A DNA stretch of 33,892 nt from positions 1-33,892 of the forward strand of contig CACXAO010000023.1 in assembly GCA_902765625.1 (NCBI GenBank), given 5' to 3'. Position numbers and translations under genes: made by a program. How positions within the stretch are numbered: the first letter of the stretch is position 1; each line of letters begins with the position of its first letter. The DNA comes from an uncultured Ruminococcus sp. (lineage in GTDB: Bacteria > Bacillota > Clostridia > Oscillospirales > Acutalibacteraceae). Of the stretch, positions 15,865 to 23,253 are shown piece after piece. The notes beneath the pieces are model-generated. The model was given only the letters and a program-made list of their open reading frames with translations, searched no databases and had not been told where the DNA came from.

Positions 15865-16540
15865 CATCATCACTCTGTTTCCCGAGATGTTCGAGCCGGT
15901 TCTGGGCGACAGCATAATCGGACGTGCGCAGAAAAGCGGAGCGGTTGAAATACACACCCACCAGCTTCGCGACTTCGCCTTTGACAAGCACCGCCGGGTC
16001 GACGACAGTCCCTACGGCGGCGGAATGGGTATGCTGATGAAGGCTGAGCCTATAGCGCTCTGTTTTGAGCATATTTGTGAGGAGATAGGCAGCCGCCCGA
16101 GGTTTATCTATATGTCTCCTCAGGGCAAAACTCTCTGTCAGCAGCGGCTGCGCGAGCTGAGCGCCGAGGAAAACATCACGATCCTCTGCGGCCACTACGA
16201 GGGAGTAGACCAGCGGCTGCTCGATATGTTCATCGACGAGGAGATATCCATCGGCGACTACGTTCTCACCGGCGGCGAAATACCCGCGATGGTCTTTGCC
16301 GACGCGCTATGCCGCATGGTTCCCGGGGTTCTCACGAACAACGAGTGCTTTACCGAGGAGAGCCATTTCAACGGACTTCTGGAGTATCCGCAGTACACAA
16401 AGCCTGCCGAGTGGCGCGGAGAGGCGGTTCCGGAGGTGCTTCTGAGCGGTCACCACGCAAATATCGAAAAATGGCGGCGCGAAAAAAGCCTTGAGGTGAC
16501 CCGAATAAAGCGTCCCGACCTTTTGAACCAAACGGATTAA
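15854..16540 (+). CDS. trmD: tRNA (guanine-N1)-methyltransferase TrmD
   Basis: TrmD methylates G37 of tRNAs carrying G36, using S-adenosylmethionine, which prevents +1 frameshifting. The 228-aa protein of the SPOUT trefoil-knot class starts MRIDIITLFPEMFEPVLG and shows DDSPYGGGMGMLMK, LCGHYEGVDQRLLD and ISIGDYVLTGGEIPA. I chose the ATG at 15854, which matches the usual N-terminus, with GAAAGGA ten bases upstream. A TTG six bases earlier in frame is less likely. It overlaps the rimM stop by 11 bases. No terminator is evident before the HPr promoter. Confidence 0.97.
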   Translation: MRIDIITLFPEMFEPVLGDSIIGRAQKSGAVEIHTHQLRDFAFDKHRRVDDSPYGGGMGMLMKAEPIALCFEHICEEIGSRPRFIYMSPQGKTLCQQRLRELSAEENITILCGHYEGVDQRLLDMFIDEEISIGDYVLTGGEIPAMVFADALCRMVPGVLTNNECFTEESHFNGLLEYPQYTKPAEWRGEAVPEVLLSGHHANIEKWRREKSLEVTRIKRPDLLNQTD

Positions 16541-16677
16541 TCCACAAATTTCGGCGCTGATAATTCAACCTTTTGACTTTTGTCATAACATATCTGTATA
16601 GTTTTTGTAATAATGCACAATAAACCGAATAAAATCTTTTCGTGTGGTGATTATAAGCACGAAATTGAATATTCTTA

Positions 16678-16706
16678 TTGACCTTGCACGAAAAAAATAT
16701 TATAAT
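16678..16706 (+). promoter_or_regulatory. sigma-A promoter of the HPr gene
   Basis: TTGACC at 16678-16683 and TATAAT at 16701-16706 are spaced by 17 bp. About 65 bases of leader follow, with a short stem CCCTTTCAGGGG-like sequence near 16720-16733. Confidence 0.85.
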
Positions 16707-16777
16707 AGTAGCGGTAAATGACCCTTTCAGGGGACGACGAAACTAAATACATGTATTCAGAGAAGAGGGTAATAAAA

Positions 16778-17041
16778 ATGTATGTTAAGGAAGTTTTAGT
16801 TCAGAACAAAGCCGGCCTCCACGCCCGCCCCGCAACTTTTTTCATTCAGAAGGCTAACGAGTACAAGGCTACTATCTGGGTTGAGAAGGAAGAGCGTCGC
16901 GTAAACGCAAAGAGCCTTCTCGGCGTACTTTCACTGGGCATCATCGGCGGCACAACAATCAAGATTATCGCGGACGGCTCCGACGAGACCGACGCTGTAG
17001 AAGGTCTTGCGGCTTTGGTAGAGAGCGGCTTCGCCGAGTAA
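16778..17041 (+). CDS. ptsH: phosphocarrier protein HPr
   Basis: HPr carries phosphate from Enzyme I to sugar-specific EIIA proteins of the phosphotransferase system. The 87-aa protein has the active-site His15 within NKAGLHARPA and the regulatory Ser46 within NAKSLLGVLSLG, the site of HPr kinase in Firmicutes. Its presence means the protein can serve carbon catabolite repression as well, and the His distinguishes it from Crh. The ATG at 16778 is preceded by AGAGGG. A longer open frame from 16718 lacks homology in its extension. It stands alone with its own promoter and terminator. No ptsI is nearby. Confidence 0.95.
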   Translation: MYVKEVLVQNKAGLHARPATFFIQKANEYKATIWVEKEERRVNAKSLLGVLSLGIIGGTTIKIIADGSDETDAVEGLAALVESGFAE

Positions 17042-17068
17042 TTAAAACAGAAACTGCATTATATTTAA

Positions 17069-17098
17069 GGGCGAAGTATCTTCGCCCGTTTTATTTTT
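17069..17098 (+). terminator. terminator after HPr gene
   Basis: GGGCGAAG (17069-17076) pairs with CTTCGCCC (17080-17087) around a 3-nt loop, followed by GTTTTATTTTT. Confidence 0.9.
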
Positions 17099-17117
17099 AA
17101 ATCCGAAAGGAAAATCC

Positions 17118-18950
17118 ATGAATCCCAAACTTCCCGAGCTGCGCAAAAAGGCTATGGCGCTTCCGCTTCTGCCCGGCGTGTACATCATGCACGCTCAAAA
17201 TAATGAAATAATATACATCGGCAAGGCAAAGGCTCTCAAAAACCGCGTCAGTCAGTACTTCGGTTCGCAGAACAACCACGCCGAAAAGGTTCGCCGCATG
17301 GTCGACAACGTCGACTGGTTCGAGTACATCATCACCGACAGCGAGTTTGAGGCGCTTATCCTCGAGTGCAGCCTTATAAAGCAGCATACCCCGAAATACA
17401 ATATACTTTTAAAGGACGACAAGGGCTACTCCTATATACGCGTCGGTGCAGGCGACTGGGGCAAGCTGAGCTACGTGCTGCAAAAGCAGGACGACGGCGC
17501 GACCTACATCGGACCCTACAAAAGCAGCTTTTACGTTAAGACCGCGGTTGAGGAGGCTAACAAGATTTTTATGCTGCCCACCTGTAACCGCAAATTTCCG
17601 CAGGACTTCCGCAAGGCGCGGCCGTGTCTCAATTACCACATAAAGCAGTGCATGGCTCCGTGCACCGGCAGGGTAAAGGTCGAGGAGTACCGCGAAAGCA
17701 TGCAGCAGGCGCTCGACTTTCTGAAGGGCGGCTCGTCAAACTCCGTAAAGCAGCTTACCGCTCAGATGGAAGAGGCTGCCGAGAACCTCGAGTTTGAGCG
17801 CGCCGCGAGGATAAGGGATAAAATCGCCGCCGTTAAAAAGATGGGCGACAAGCAGAAGGTCGTCGCGAACAAGGTGCTCGACGAGGACGTTATCGCGTCG
17901 TTTTCGGACGGCAGCAAAACCTGCTTTCAGGTGTTCCGCTTTGAGGGCGGCAGGCTGTTTGACCGCGAGAGCTTTATCGTCGACAGCGGCGACAGCGACA
18001 CCGAGGAGTTCATTCTCCGCTACTACACCCTTCGTCCCGACGTGCCCAAGAACGTCGCCGTCGGAACCGAGTGGGACGGCATGGACGAGGTCGCGCGCTG
18101 GCTGAGCGAGAAGCGCGGCAGCAAGGTGAACCTCACCGTTCCGCAGAGAGGAGAGCAGGCGCAGCTTGTGAGCATGTGCCGCTCAAACGCCGCCGAGGCG
18201 CTCGCCCAGCAAAAGGGCGCTACGGTTCGCGAATACGGCGTTCTGGAGGAGCTTAAAGAGGTGCTCGGTCTTGATTCTCTGCCCGGCTACATCGAATCCT
18301 ACGATATCTCGAACCTCAACGGCACCGAAAACGTAGCCGGCATGATCGTTTACCACAACGGCAGACCGCTCAAATCCGCCTACCGCAAGTTCAAAATCAA
18401 GGGCTTCGAGGGTCAGGACGACTACGCTTCGATGGCGGAGGTGCTCACGCGAAGATTTGAGGAGTACCGCAGGGCTGAAAACGACGAGGGCTTCGGCAGA
18501 CTGCCCGATCTGATTCTTCTCGACGGCGGCGCCGGTCAGGTTCACGCGGTCAGAGAGGTCATGCGGAAGCTGGATATCGACGTTCCGCTTTTCGGCCTTG
18601 TCAAGGACGACAGGCACCGCACGCGCGCCGTGACGGGCGACGGAGGAGAAATCGCGATCAGTTCTCGCCGTCAGCTATTTGCATTCCTGAGCAAGATGCA
18701 GGACGAGGTTCACCGCTTCGCGATCGGCTATCACCACGCGCGCCGCAGCAAAAACACCTTCCGCAGTTCGCTCACCTCGATCGAGGGAATAGGCGAGGTA
18801 AGGGCAAAGGCGCTGCTTAAATATTTCCGCACGGTCGAAAACATCAGCAAGGCTGATTTGGAGGAGCTTGAGTCGGCTCCAAAGATGACAAAGGACAGCG
18901 CGCTTGCGGTCTACCGCTATTTTCACGCGGACGACGGCGACCGCGGGTAA
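17118..18950 (+). CDS. uvrC: excinuclease ABC subunit C
   Basis: UvrC makes the two incisions around bulky DNA lesions in nucleotide excision repair with UvrA and UvrB. The 610-aa protein has an N-terminal GIY-YIG nuclease domain (PGVYIMHAQNNEIIYIGKAK), a CMAPC-type segment (YHIKQCMAPCTGRV), a UVR/UvrB-binding motif (about residues 203-238), the RNase H-like C-terminal nuclease (SYDISNLNGTENVAGMIVY, then LILLDGGAGQVHAV) and helix-hairpin-helix motifs at the end (SIEGIGEVRAKALLKYF). GAAAGGA precedes the ATG. It starts 20 bases after the HPr terminator, so its promoter is not obvious and may depend on read-through. Confidence 0.97.
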   Translation: MNPKLPELRKKAMALPLLPGVYIMHAQNNEIIYIGKAKALKNRVSQYFGSQNNHAEKVRRMVDNVDWFEYIITDSEFEALILECSLIKQHTPKYNILLKDDKGYSYIRVGAGDWGKLSYVLQKQDDGATYIGPYKSSFYVKTAVEEANKIFMLPTCNRKFPQDFRKARPCLNYHIKQCMAPCTGRVKVEEYRESMQQALDFLKGGSSNSVKQLTAQMEEAAENLEFERAARIRDKIAAVKKMGDKQKVVANKVLDEDVIASFSDGSKTCFQVFRFEGGRLFDRESFIVDSGDSDTEEFILRYYTLRPDVPKNVAVGTEWDGMDEVARWLSEKRGSKVNLTVPQRGEQAQLVSMCRSNAAEALAQQKGATVREYGVLEELKEVLGLDSLPGYIESYDISNLNGTENVAGMIVYHNGRPLKSAYRKFKIKGFEGQDDYASMAEVLTRRFEEYRRAENDEGFGRLPDLILLDGGAGQVHAVREVMRKLDIDVPLFGLVKDDRHRTRAVTGDGGEIAISSRRQLFAFLSKMQDEVHRFAIGYHHARRSKNTFRSSLTSIEGIGEVRAKALLKYFRTVENISKADLEELESAPKMTKDSALAVYRYFHADDGDRG

Positions 18951-18963
18951 GCTAAAAATATTA

Positions 18964-18992
18964 TTGCAAAAAAGAAAAATATATGATATAAT
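18964..18992 (+). promoter_or_regulatory. sigma-A promoter of rsmD-coaD
   Basis: TTGCAA at 18964-18969 and TATAAT at 18987-18992 are spaced by 17 bp, about 28 bases before the rsmD start. Confidence 0.82.
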
Positions 18993-19020
18993 ATCGAAAA
19001 CAGTCTATGAGGAAGATAAT

Positions 19021-19569
19021 ATGCGAGTAATTACAGGTACCGCGCGCGGCAGACGGCTGCTGACCCTCGAGGGAGAGGACGTTCGTCCCACCACAGACAG
19101 GGTAAAGGAAGCGGTTTTTTCAATAATTCAGTTCGAAACGGAAGGCAGAGCGTTTCTCGACCTCTTTGCGGGCTCGGGGCAGATGGGCATTGAGGCTCTC
19201 AGCCGCGGCGCAAAGGAGGCTGTCTTTGTGGACAGCGCCAAAAAAAGCGTCGGGATCATCCGCGAAAACCTTGCGTCGACCAACCTCGCCCAAAACGCCA
19301 AGGTGTGTCAGCTCGACTGGCAGAGCTTCCTCTCGATGAACACCGCAAAGTTTGACACTGCCTTTCTCGATCCGCCGTACGGCAAGGGTATTTTGCAGGC
19401 TGCGCTCGAAAAAGTACCGGCGCACATGAAGGACACGGGCGTTATTATCGCGGAAAATCCGTTAAATGAGGAAATTTTGTCAAAATACGGTGATTTTGTA
19501 CTTGACAGACAGTATCGCTATGGTAAAATAAAAATAAGCACATACAGGCATGAGGATTTTGTAAAATGA
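19021..19569 (+). CDS. rsmD: 16S rRNA (guanine966-N2)-methyltransferase RsmD
   Basis: RsmD methylates G966 of 16S rRNA in the 30S subunit. The 182-aa protein starts MRVITGTARGRRL and shows RPTTDRVKEAVFSI, the SAM-binding FLDLFAGSGQMGIEALSRGA and the catalytic NPPY-type motif as DPPYGKG, all in normal order. The start at 19021 fits homologs and follows a good promoter and a GAGGAAG site. A longer frame from 18904 runs back into uvrC and has no homology there. Its stop overlaps the coaD ATG by four bases, the common rsmD-coaD coupling. Confidence 0.96.
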   Translation: MRVITGTARGRRLLTLEGEDVRPTTDRVKEAVFSIIQFETEGRAFLDLFAGSGQMGIEALSRGAKEAVFVDSAKKSVGIIRENLASTNLAQNAKVCQLDWQSFLSMNTAKFDTAFLDPPYGKGILQAALEKVPAHMKDTGVIIAENPLNEEILSKYGDFVLDRQYRYGKIKISTYRHEDFVK

Positions 19570-20054
19570 AAAGATCGGTAATCTATCCCGGCAGCTTCGA
19601 CCCGGTTACTCTCGGCCATCTTCAGGTCATCCGCAGAGCGGCTAAGATGTTCGACAAGGTGATCGTGGCTGTGCTGATTAATTCCTCCAAAACCCCGACC
19701 TTCTCGATCGAGGAGCGCACCGACCTGCTTCGTCAGGTCACAGCGGATTTGGATAACGTAGAAATCGCCGGCTTCGAGGGTTTGCTGGCCGCTTACGCAC
19801 GCGAACGCGGAGTTACCGCGATAGTCAAGGGCTTACGCGCGGTTTCTGACTTCGAGTACGAGTTCCAGATGGCTATCGCCAACAAAAAGCTCAACCCCGA
19901 CCTCGAGACGATTTTTATTACCGCCGATTCCGATCTGATGTACCTCAGCTCGAGCATGGTCCGCGAAATCGGCTCAATGGGCGGAGATATCAGTAATTTC
20001 GTGCCGGAGTGCGTTCACGACAGGATCGTGGACAGATTAAGATACAAAAAGTAG
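19566..20054 (+). CDS. coaD: phosphopantetheine adenylyltransferase
   Basis: CoaD transfers an adenylyl group from ATP to 4'-phosphopantetheine, the fourth step of coenzyme A synthesis. The 162-aa length is normal. The nucleotidyltransferase signature YPGSFDPVTLGHLQVI, with the GxxH motif, lies at residues 6-21; VKGLRAVSDFEYE and the ISSTxVRE-type motif as LSSSMVREIGSMGG follow. The ATG overlaps the rsmD stop in ATGA. A weak GAGGA site lies inside rsmD, so translation is probably coupled. Confidence 0.97.
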   Translation: MKRSVIYPGSFDPVTLGHLQVIRRAAKMFDKVIVAVLINSSKTPTFSIEERTDLLRQVTADLDNVEIAGFEGLLAAYARERGVTAIVKGLRAVSDFEYEFQMAIANKKLNPDLETIFITADSDLMYLSSSMVREIGSMGGDISNFVPECVHDRIVDRLRYKK

Positions 20055-20113
20055 TTGCTGCTTTTTATGATTCAGAAACTGACAACTATTAATATATAAG
20101 GAGTGGAGTAAAA

Positions 20114-20569
20114 ATGAAAGTTGATGATTTAATTTTAGATTTACAGAATTTGGTTGACAATGCCAGACCGGTGCCTCTTTCGGGCGGCAAGGTTATGGTA
20201 AACAGCGACGAGGTTTTTGAGATTATCGCGCAGATTCAGGACGCTATGCCCGCCGAGGTAAGACAGGCAAAGAACATCGTTGCCGACAGAAAGCAGATTC
20301 TCAACGAGGCTAACAGCGAGGCGGAGAACATTATCCGCGCTGCCGAGGAGCGCAAGAAGATCATGCTCAACCAGAACGAGATGGTTCGCGAGGCTCAGGC
20401 TAAGGCTAAGGAGATCGTTGACGACGCAAAGGCTAAGTCCGCCGAGATCCGCAAGGCGGCAAACGTCTATGCCGACGGCATTCTCAAGCGCGCCGAGGAG
20501 AGCCTGTCGACCCAGCTCACCGACATCAAAAAGACCCGTTCAACTCTTGCAAATTCCCAGAAAAAGTAA
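20114..20569 (+). CDS. coiled-coil protein downstream of coaD
   Basis: This 151-aa soluble protein is mainly one long Ala/Glu/Lys/Arg coiled coil (about residues 55-140) after a conserved N-terminal segment (DDLILDLQNLVDNARPVPLS). Similar proteins next to coaD in clostridia are often labelled as an ATPase or V-type ATPase subunit H-like protein because of the coiled coil, but I see no P-loop and no evidence for ATPase activity. Its function is unknown; a structural or cell-envelope scaffold role would be a guess. AAGGAG lies nine bases before the ATG. A strong terminator follows. Confidence 0.85.
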   Translation: MKVDDLILDLQNLVDNARPVPLSGGKVMVNSDEVFEIIAQIQDAMPAEVRQAKNIVADRKQILNEANSEAENIIRAAEERKKIMLNQNEMVREAQAKAKEIVDDAKAKSAEIRKAANVYADGILKRAEESLSTQLTDIKKTRSTLANSQKK

Positions 20570-20587
20570 TAATTACGCTGATTGCGA

Positions 20588-20618
20588 AAGGCTTGACAAT
20601 TCGTCGGGCCTTTTTTTT
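20588..20618 (+). terminator. terminator after coiled-coil gene
   Basis: AAGGCTTGAC-type arm at 20588-20597 pairs with GTCGGGCCTT at 20603-20612, including two G-U pairs, followed by eight T. It separates the coaD region from the division cluster. Confidence 0.87.
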
Positions 20619-20784
20619 GCGCTTTTTTAATAAAACGCGCTTTTCGAAAACATAATAATACAGCCGAAAACAGGCTTTTTAACAGGCGCGGCTTGTGCTT
20701 TTGTGCTATTTGAAATAAATTATTCTCCGTTTGTGAGCGGCAGGTTAAAAAATAACGAAAAATTAAAGAAAATGTAATATCTGC

Positions 20785-20813
20785 TTGATTTTTGTGACAC
20801 GATGGGTTATAAT
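20785..20813 (+). promoter_or_regulatory. sigma-A promoter of the dcw cluster
   Basis: TTGATT at 20785-20790 and TATAAT at 20808-20813 are spaced by 17 bp. Transcription would begin near 20820, directly in front of three GTG repeats. The sequence between the previous terminator and this promoter (20619-20784) is AT-rich, with no gene visible. Confidence 0.82.
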
Positions 20814-20824
20814 AGGGGTAATCG

Positions 20825-20853
20825 GTGTCATTTTGTGTCATTAAGTGGCAGTG
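20825..20853 (+). promoter_or_regulatory. putative MraZ operator (three 10-bp repeats)
   Basis: GTG occurs at 20825, 20835 and 20845, exactly 10 bp apart, in the related decamers GGTGTCATTT, TGTGTCATTA and AGTGGCAGTG. MraZ proteins are known to bind repeated short GTG/TGGG boxes at 10-bp spacing upstream of their own gene. The position just after the predicted start site and before mraZ fits autorepression, which is inference. Confidence 0.68.
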
Positions 20854-20888
20854 AAATGCCGAAATTCGCCAAACGGAGGTGGGCAAGC

Positions 20889-21308
20889 GTGTTTTTGGGT
20901 ATGTCAAACCACAATATCGACTCCAAGGGCAGAATCGTATTGCCCGCGAAATTCCGCGAGGAGCTCGGCGAGAGCTTCATTGTGGCGAACGGCTTCCACT
21001 CAAACTGCGTTCAGGTGATGTCAAAGGCGGAGTACGAAAACATTTCCACCCGTATCCGTCAGCTGCCGGCAAAGCAGGCGATGGCTATGCAGTACAACTT
21101 CACCGTGACCGCTTCCGAGGTGACTCCGAATGCTCAGGGTCGGTTCGTTATTCCGCCCGCGCTGCGCAAGATCGCCAAAATCGAGGGCGAGGCGCTTGTG
21201 CTGGGTATGGATACTCGCATCGAGATCTGGAGCAAAGAGGTATATGACGAGTTCATGCTGTCGCAGCAGCCCGTGATAGACGAGGCGCTGGAGAACTTCG
21301 TATTCTAG
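20889..21308 (+). CDS. mraZ: transcriptional regulator MraZ
   Basis: MraZ is an AbrB-fold DNA-binding regulator of the division and cell wall cluster. The 139-aa protein has two SpoVT/AbrB-like half-domains with the DxKGR-type motifs DSKGRIVLPAKFRE (N-terminal) and NAQGRFVIPPALRK (C-terminal). I chose GTG at 20889, giving MFLGMSNHNIDSKGR, which matches the usual MFxGxxxHxID start and has GGAGGT eight bases upstream. A longer frame from 20802 would run through the promoter and operator. rsmH follows after nine bases. Confidence 0.96.
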   Translation: MFLGMSNHNIDSKGRIVLPAKFREELGESFIVANGFHSNCVQVMSKAEYENISTRIRQLPAKQAMAMQYNFTVTASEVTPNAQGRFVIPPALRKIAKIEGEALVLGMDTRIEIWSKEVYDEFMLSQQPVIDEALENFVF

Positions 21309-21317
21309 GAGGGCGCT

Positions 21318-22241
21318 ATGGAATTTTCTCACAAGCCCGTCCTGCTTAACGAGGCTATTGAAGGACTCGCAATAAAAGAGAACGGAATATATGTGGACGG
21401 AACAGCAGGCGGAGGCGGACATTCGGGCGAAATACTCAAGCGCCTCCGCGGCGGTACTTTGATTTCGATCGACCGCGACCCCGACGCTATTCAGACGCTG
21501 ACGCAGCGTTTCAGCAAAAACGAAAATTCGATCATCGTCAAGGGCAACTACGGCGATATGCGCGAGCTGCTCGCCCAGAGAAAGCTCTACAGGGTAGACG
21601 GAGTGCTGCTCGATATCGGCGTGTCGTCGCATCAGCTCGATACAGCCGACCGCGGTTTCTCGTTTCACGAGGACGCGCCGCTCGATATGCGCATGAGCCG
21701 GAAGGGCACGACGGCTGCTCAGCTTGTCAACACCCTGCCGTTTGAGGAGCTTAGGCGCATCCTGTTTGAGTACGGCGAGGAGAAGTACGCGTCGTCTATT
21801 GCCAAGGGAATAATCGCGGCGCGCGAACAGAAGCCGCTCGAAACCACCTTTGAGCTTGCCGAGATCGTCAAGGCAAACGTGCCGCAGAGGGTAAGACGCG
21901 ACGGTCATCCCGCGCGAAAAACCTTTCAGGCGATACGCATTGCGGTCAACGACGAGCTGGGCGAACTGAGGCGCGGTCTTGAGAGCGCGTTTGAGCTTTT
22001 GGGCAGCGGCGGAAGGCTCGCTGTGATCACCTTTCACTCGCTTGAGGACAGAATGGTGAAGCAGCAGATGGCGGCTTGGTGTCAGGGCTGCACATGCCCC
22101 AAAGACTTCCCGGTATGCGTCTGCGGAAACGCTCCAAAAGCAAAATTAGTCAATAAAAAACCCATTTGTGCAAATGAAACAGAATTGACAGAAAACCCCA
22201 GAGCGAGGAGTGCAAAGTTGAGAATATGCGAAAAATTTTAA
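21318..22241 (+). CDS. rsmH: 16S rRNA (cytosine1402-N4)-methyltransferase RsmH
   Basis: RsmH (MraW) methylates C1402 in the 30S P site. The 307-aa protein starts EFSHKPVLLNEAIEGL and shows the SAM-binding DGTAGGGGHSGEIL, DGVLLDIGVSSHQLD, RGFSFHEDAPLDMRM, and the C-terminal ITFHSLEDRMVK. A Cys-rich segment near residues 255-270 (CQGCTCPKDFPVCVCG) is usual for Firmicutes members. AGGAGGG lies before the ATG. It follows mraZ as in nearly all dcw clusters. Confidence 0.97.
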   Translation: MEFSHKPVLLNEAIEGLAIKENGIYVDGTAGGGGHSGEILKRLRGGTLISIDRDPDAIQTLTQRFSKNENSIIVKGNYGDMRELLAQRKLYRVDGVLLDIGVSSHQLDTADRGFSFHEDAPLDMRMSRKGTTAAQLVNTLPFEELRRILFEYGEEKYASSIAKGIIAAREQKPLETTFELAEIVKANVPQRVRRDGHPARKTFQAIRIAVNDELGELRRGLESAFELLGSGGRLAVITFHSLEDRMVKQQMAAWCQGCTCPKDFPVCVCGNAPKAKLVNKKPICANETELTENPRARSAKLRICEKF

Positions 22242-22539
22242 GTTTTTTCCTCTCAGCTATGGACAAACGCCGCGTTTTGGTGTAAAATATAACAAAACTG
22301 TAAATAATGTTACAGCTACAACAGCTTGTGATTTACAAAGCTGTTATGACTAAATATCCGTAAAAAACGGCTTCAAACCGTAATTTCGGACAGATTGTGT
22401 GTGAATTCCGAAATCAAATTGTTAAAATTTTGAAACTTTTTGATTTATAAGAATTAAATTGCCGTTCGTTTTTCGAGAACCGGCGCAAACGTGTGTTTTA
22501 TGAAAATTTTGTATAGAGAAAGGCATAAGGTGCAATCCA
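22242..22539 (+). other. AT-rich structured gap between rsmH and ftsL
   Basis: No coding frame is convincing here. Hairpins are visible: AACAGCTTGT at 22320-22329 with ACAAAGCTGTT at 22335-22345 (one bulge); a short CCGT/ACGG stem at 22358-22370; and ATTTCGGA at 22383-22390 with TCCGAAAT at 22407-22414. None is followed directly by a long T run. In many relatives ftsL follows rsmH closely, so a gap of about 300 bp is unusual and may hold a promoter or leader RNA for the downstream genes. Confidence 0.5.
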
Positions 22540-23073
22540 ATGGCATACAACAATAATGCTGCTTATGACTTAACGCTTTTTGACGAGGAAAATACATATT
22601 CCTCCGCCGCTCCCAAGCGACGCGAGGAGGAGCCTGTCAGAAAGCCTAAGAAAAAAGCTAAGAATAACGTTGTTGAGTTTTCCGAGGAGGACAAGCTCAA
22701 ATCAAGACGCCGCAGACATAATCCCTTCAAGATGGTGCTCGGCGGATTGAGCGCGGCGGTAGTCACCGTGATCATCGGTTTTATCATTGTAGGTCAGGTG
22801 CAGCTCACCGAGCTTAACCAGCAGATCATTACAGCTCAGGAGACCCTTGAGGACACCCAGAGCATCTACACCCAGAACCAGATGAAGCTTGAAGCGAATC
22901 TCTCTAACGCCGAGATCGAGAAGTACGCCGCTTCTCTCGGTATGACCAAAGCCTCCAATGCCCAGAAGGAGTTTATCTCTCTTGAGGGCGGAGATAAAGC
23001 GGAGGTAAGCGTTCAGAAAAGTGAGAATATTTTCACCCAGTTTATCGAATCAATTAAAAATCTTTGGTCATAA
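22540..23073 (+). CDS. ftsL: FtsL-like cell division protein
   Basis: This 177-aa bitopic protein has a charged cytoplasmic N-terminus rich in Lys/Arg (about 1-63), one membrane helix (VLGGLSAAVVTVIIGFIIVG, about 66-85), then an extracellular coiled coil (QLTELNQQIITAQETLEDTQ onward) and a short tail with YAASLGMTKASNAQ. This is the FtsL/DivIC topology, and its place between rsmH and the class B PBP is that of ftsL. FtsL joins FtsQ and FtsB/DivIC to activate septal peptidoglycan synthesis. Sequence conservation is low in this family, so the call rests on topology and position. AAGGTG lies nine bases before the ATG. Confidence 0.87.
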   Translation: MAYNNNAAYDLTLFDEENTYSSAAPKRREEEPVRKPKKKAKNNVVEFSEEDKLKSRRRRHNPFKMVLGGLSAAVVTVIIGFIIVGQVQLTELNQQIITAQETLEDTQSIYTQNQMKLEANLSNAEIEKYAASLGMTKASNAQKEFISLEGGDKAEVSVQKSENIFTQFIESIKNLWS

Positions 23074-23102
23074 CATTCATTGAAATTAAATATAATGAAC
23101 TG

Positions 23103-23136
23103 ACAAATCAGAATGAGAGACAAATCAGAATGAGAG
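23103..23136 (+). repeat. 17-bp perfect tandem duplication
   Basis: ACAAATCAGAATGAGAG occurs twice back to back (23103-23119 and 23120-23136) in the 180-bp gap between ftsL and the PBP gene. A TATAAT stands just upstream at 23091-23096 without a good -35. Confidence 0.9.
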
Positions 23137-23185
23137 TTAAGACTGCAAATGTCTTGGCTCTTTTCCTTGTTTATAGAGGGCAAAC

Positions 23186-23215
23186 GCAAAATGTCTGATT
23201 TCTCTGACATATTGC
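23186..23215 (+). promoter_or_regulatory. dyad / hairpin upstream of PBP gene
   Basis: GCAAAATGTC (23186-23195) and GACATATTGC (23206-23215) are inverted repeats with one mismatch around a 10-nt spacer TGATTTCTCT. They lie about 27 bases before the ribosome binding site of the PBP gene. The dyad could be an operator or an RNA hairpin. The spacer shares TCTGATTT with the complement of the upstream tandem repeat. Confidence 0.5.
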
Positions 23216-23253
23216 ATGAAACTAATACACGATTGCGGTAGAAGGAGCTTATT

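Noticed and set aside
14968-15987. 339-codon minus-strand open frame
   Set aside because: It lies opposite mutS2, rimM and trmD, all of which are certain, and resembles nothing.
20802-20888. Longer mraZ start
   Set aside because: The extension would cover the promoter and operator repeats, and the GTG at 20889 gives the standard MraZ N-terminus with a strong ribosome binding site.
21021-22037. 338-codon minus-strand open frame
   Set aside because: It is the shadow of mraZ and rsmH, without homology or ribosome binding site.
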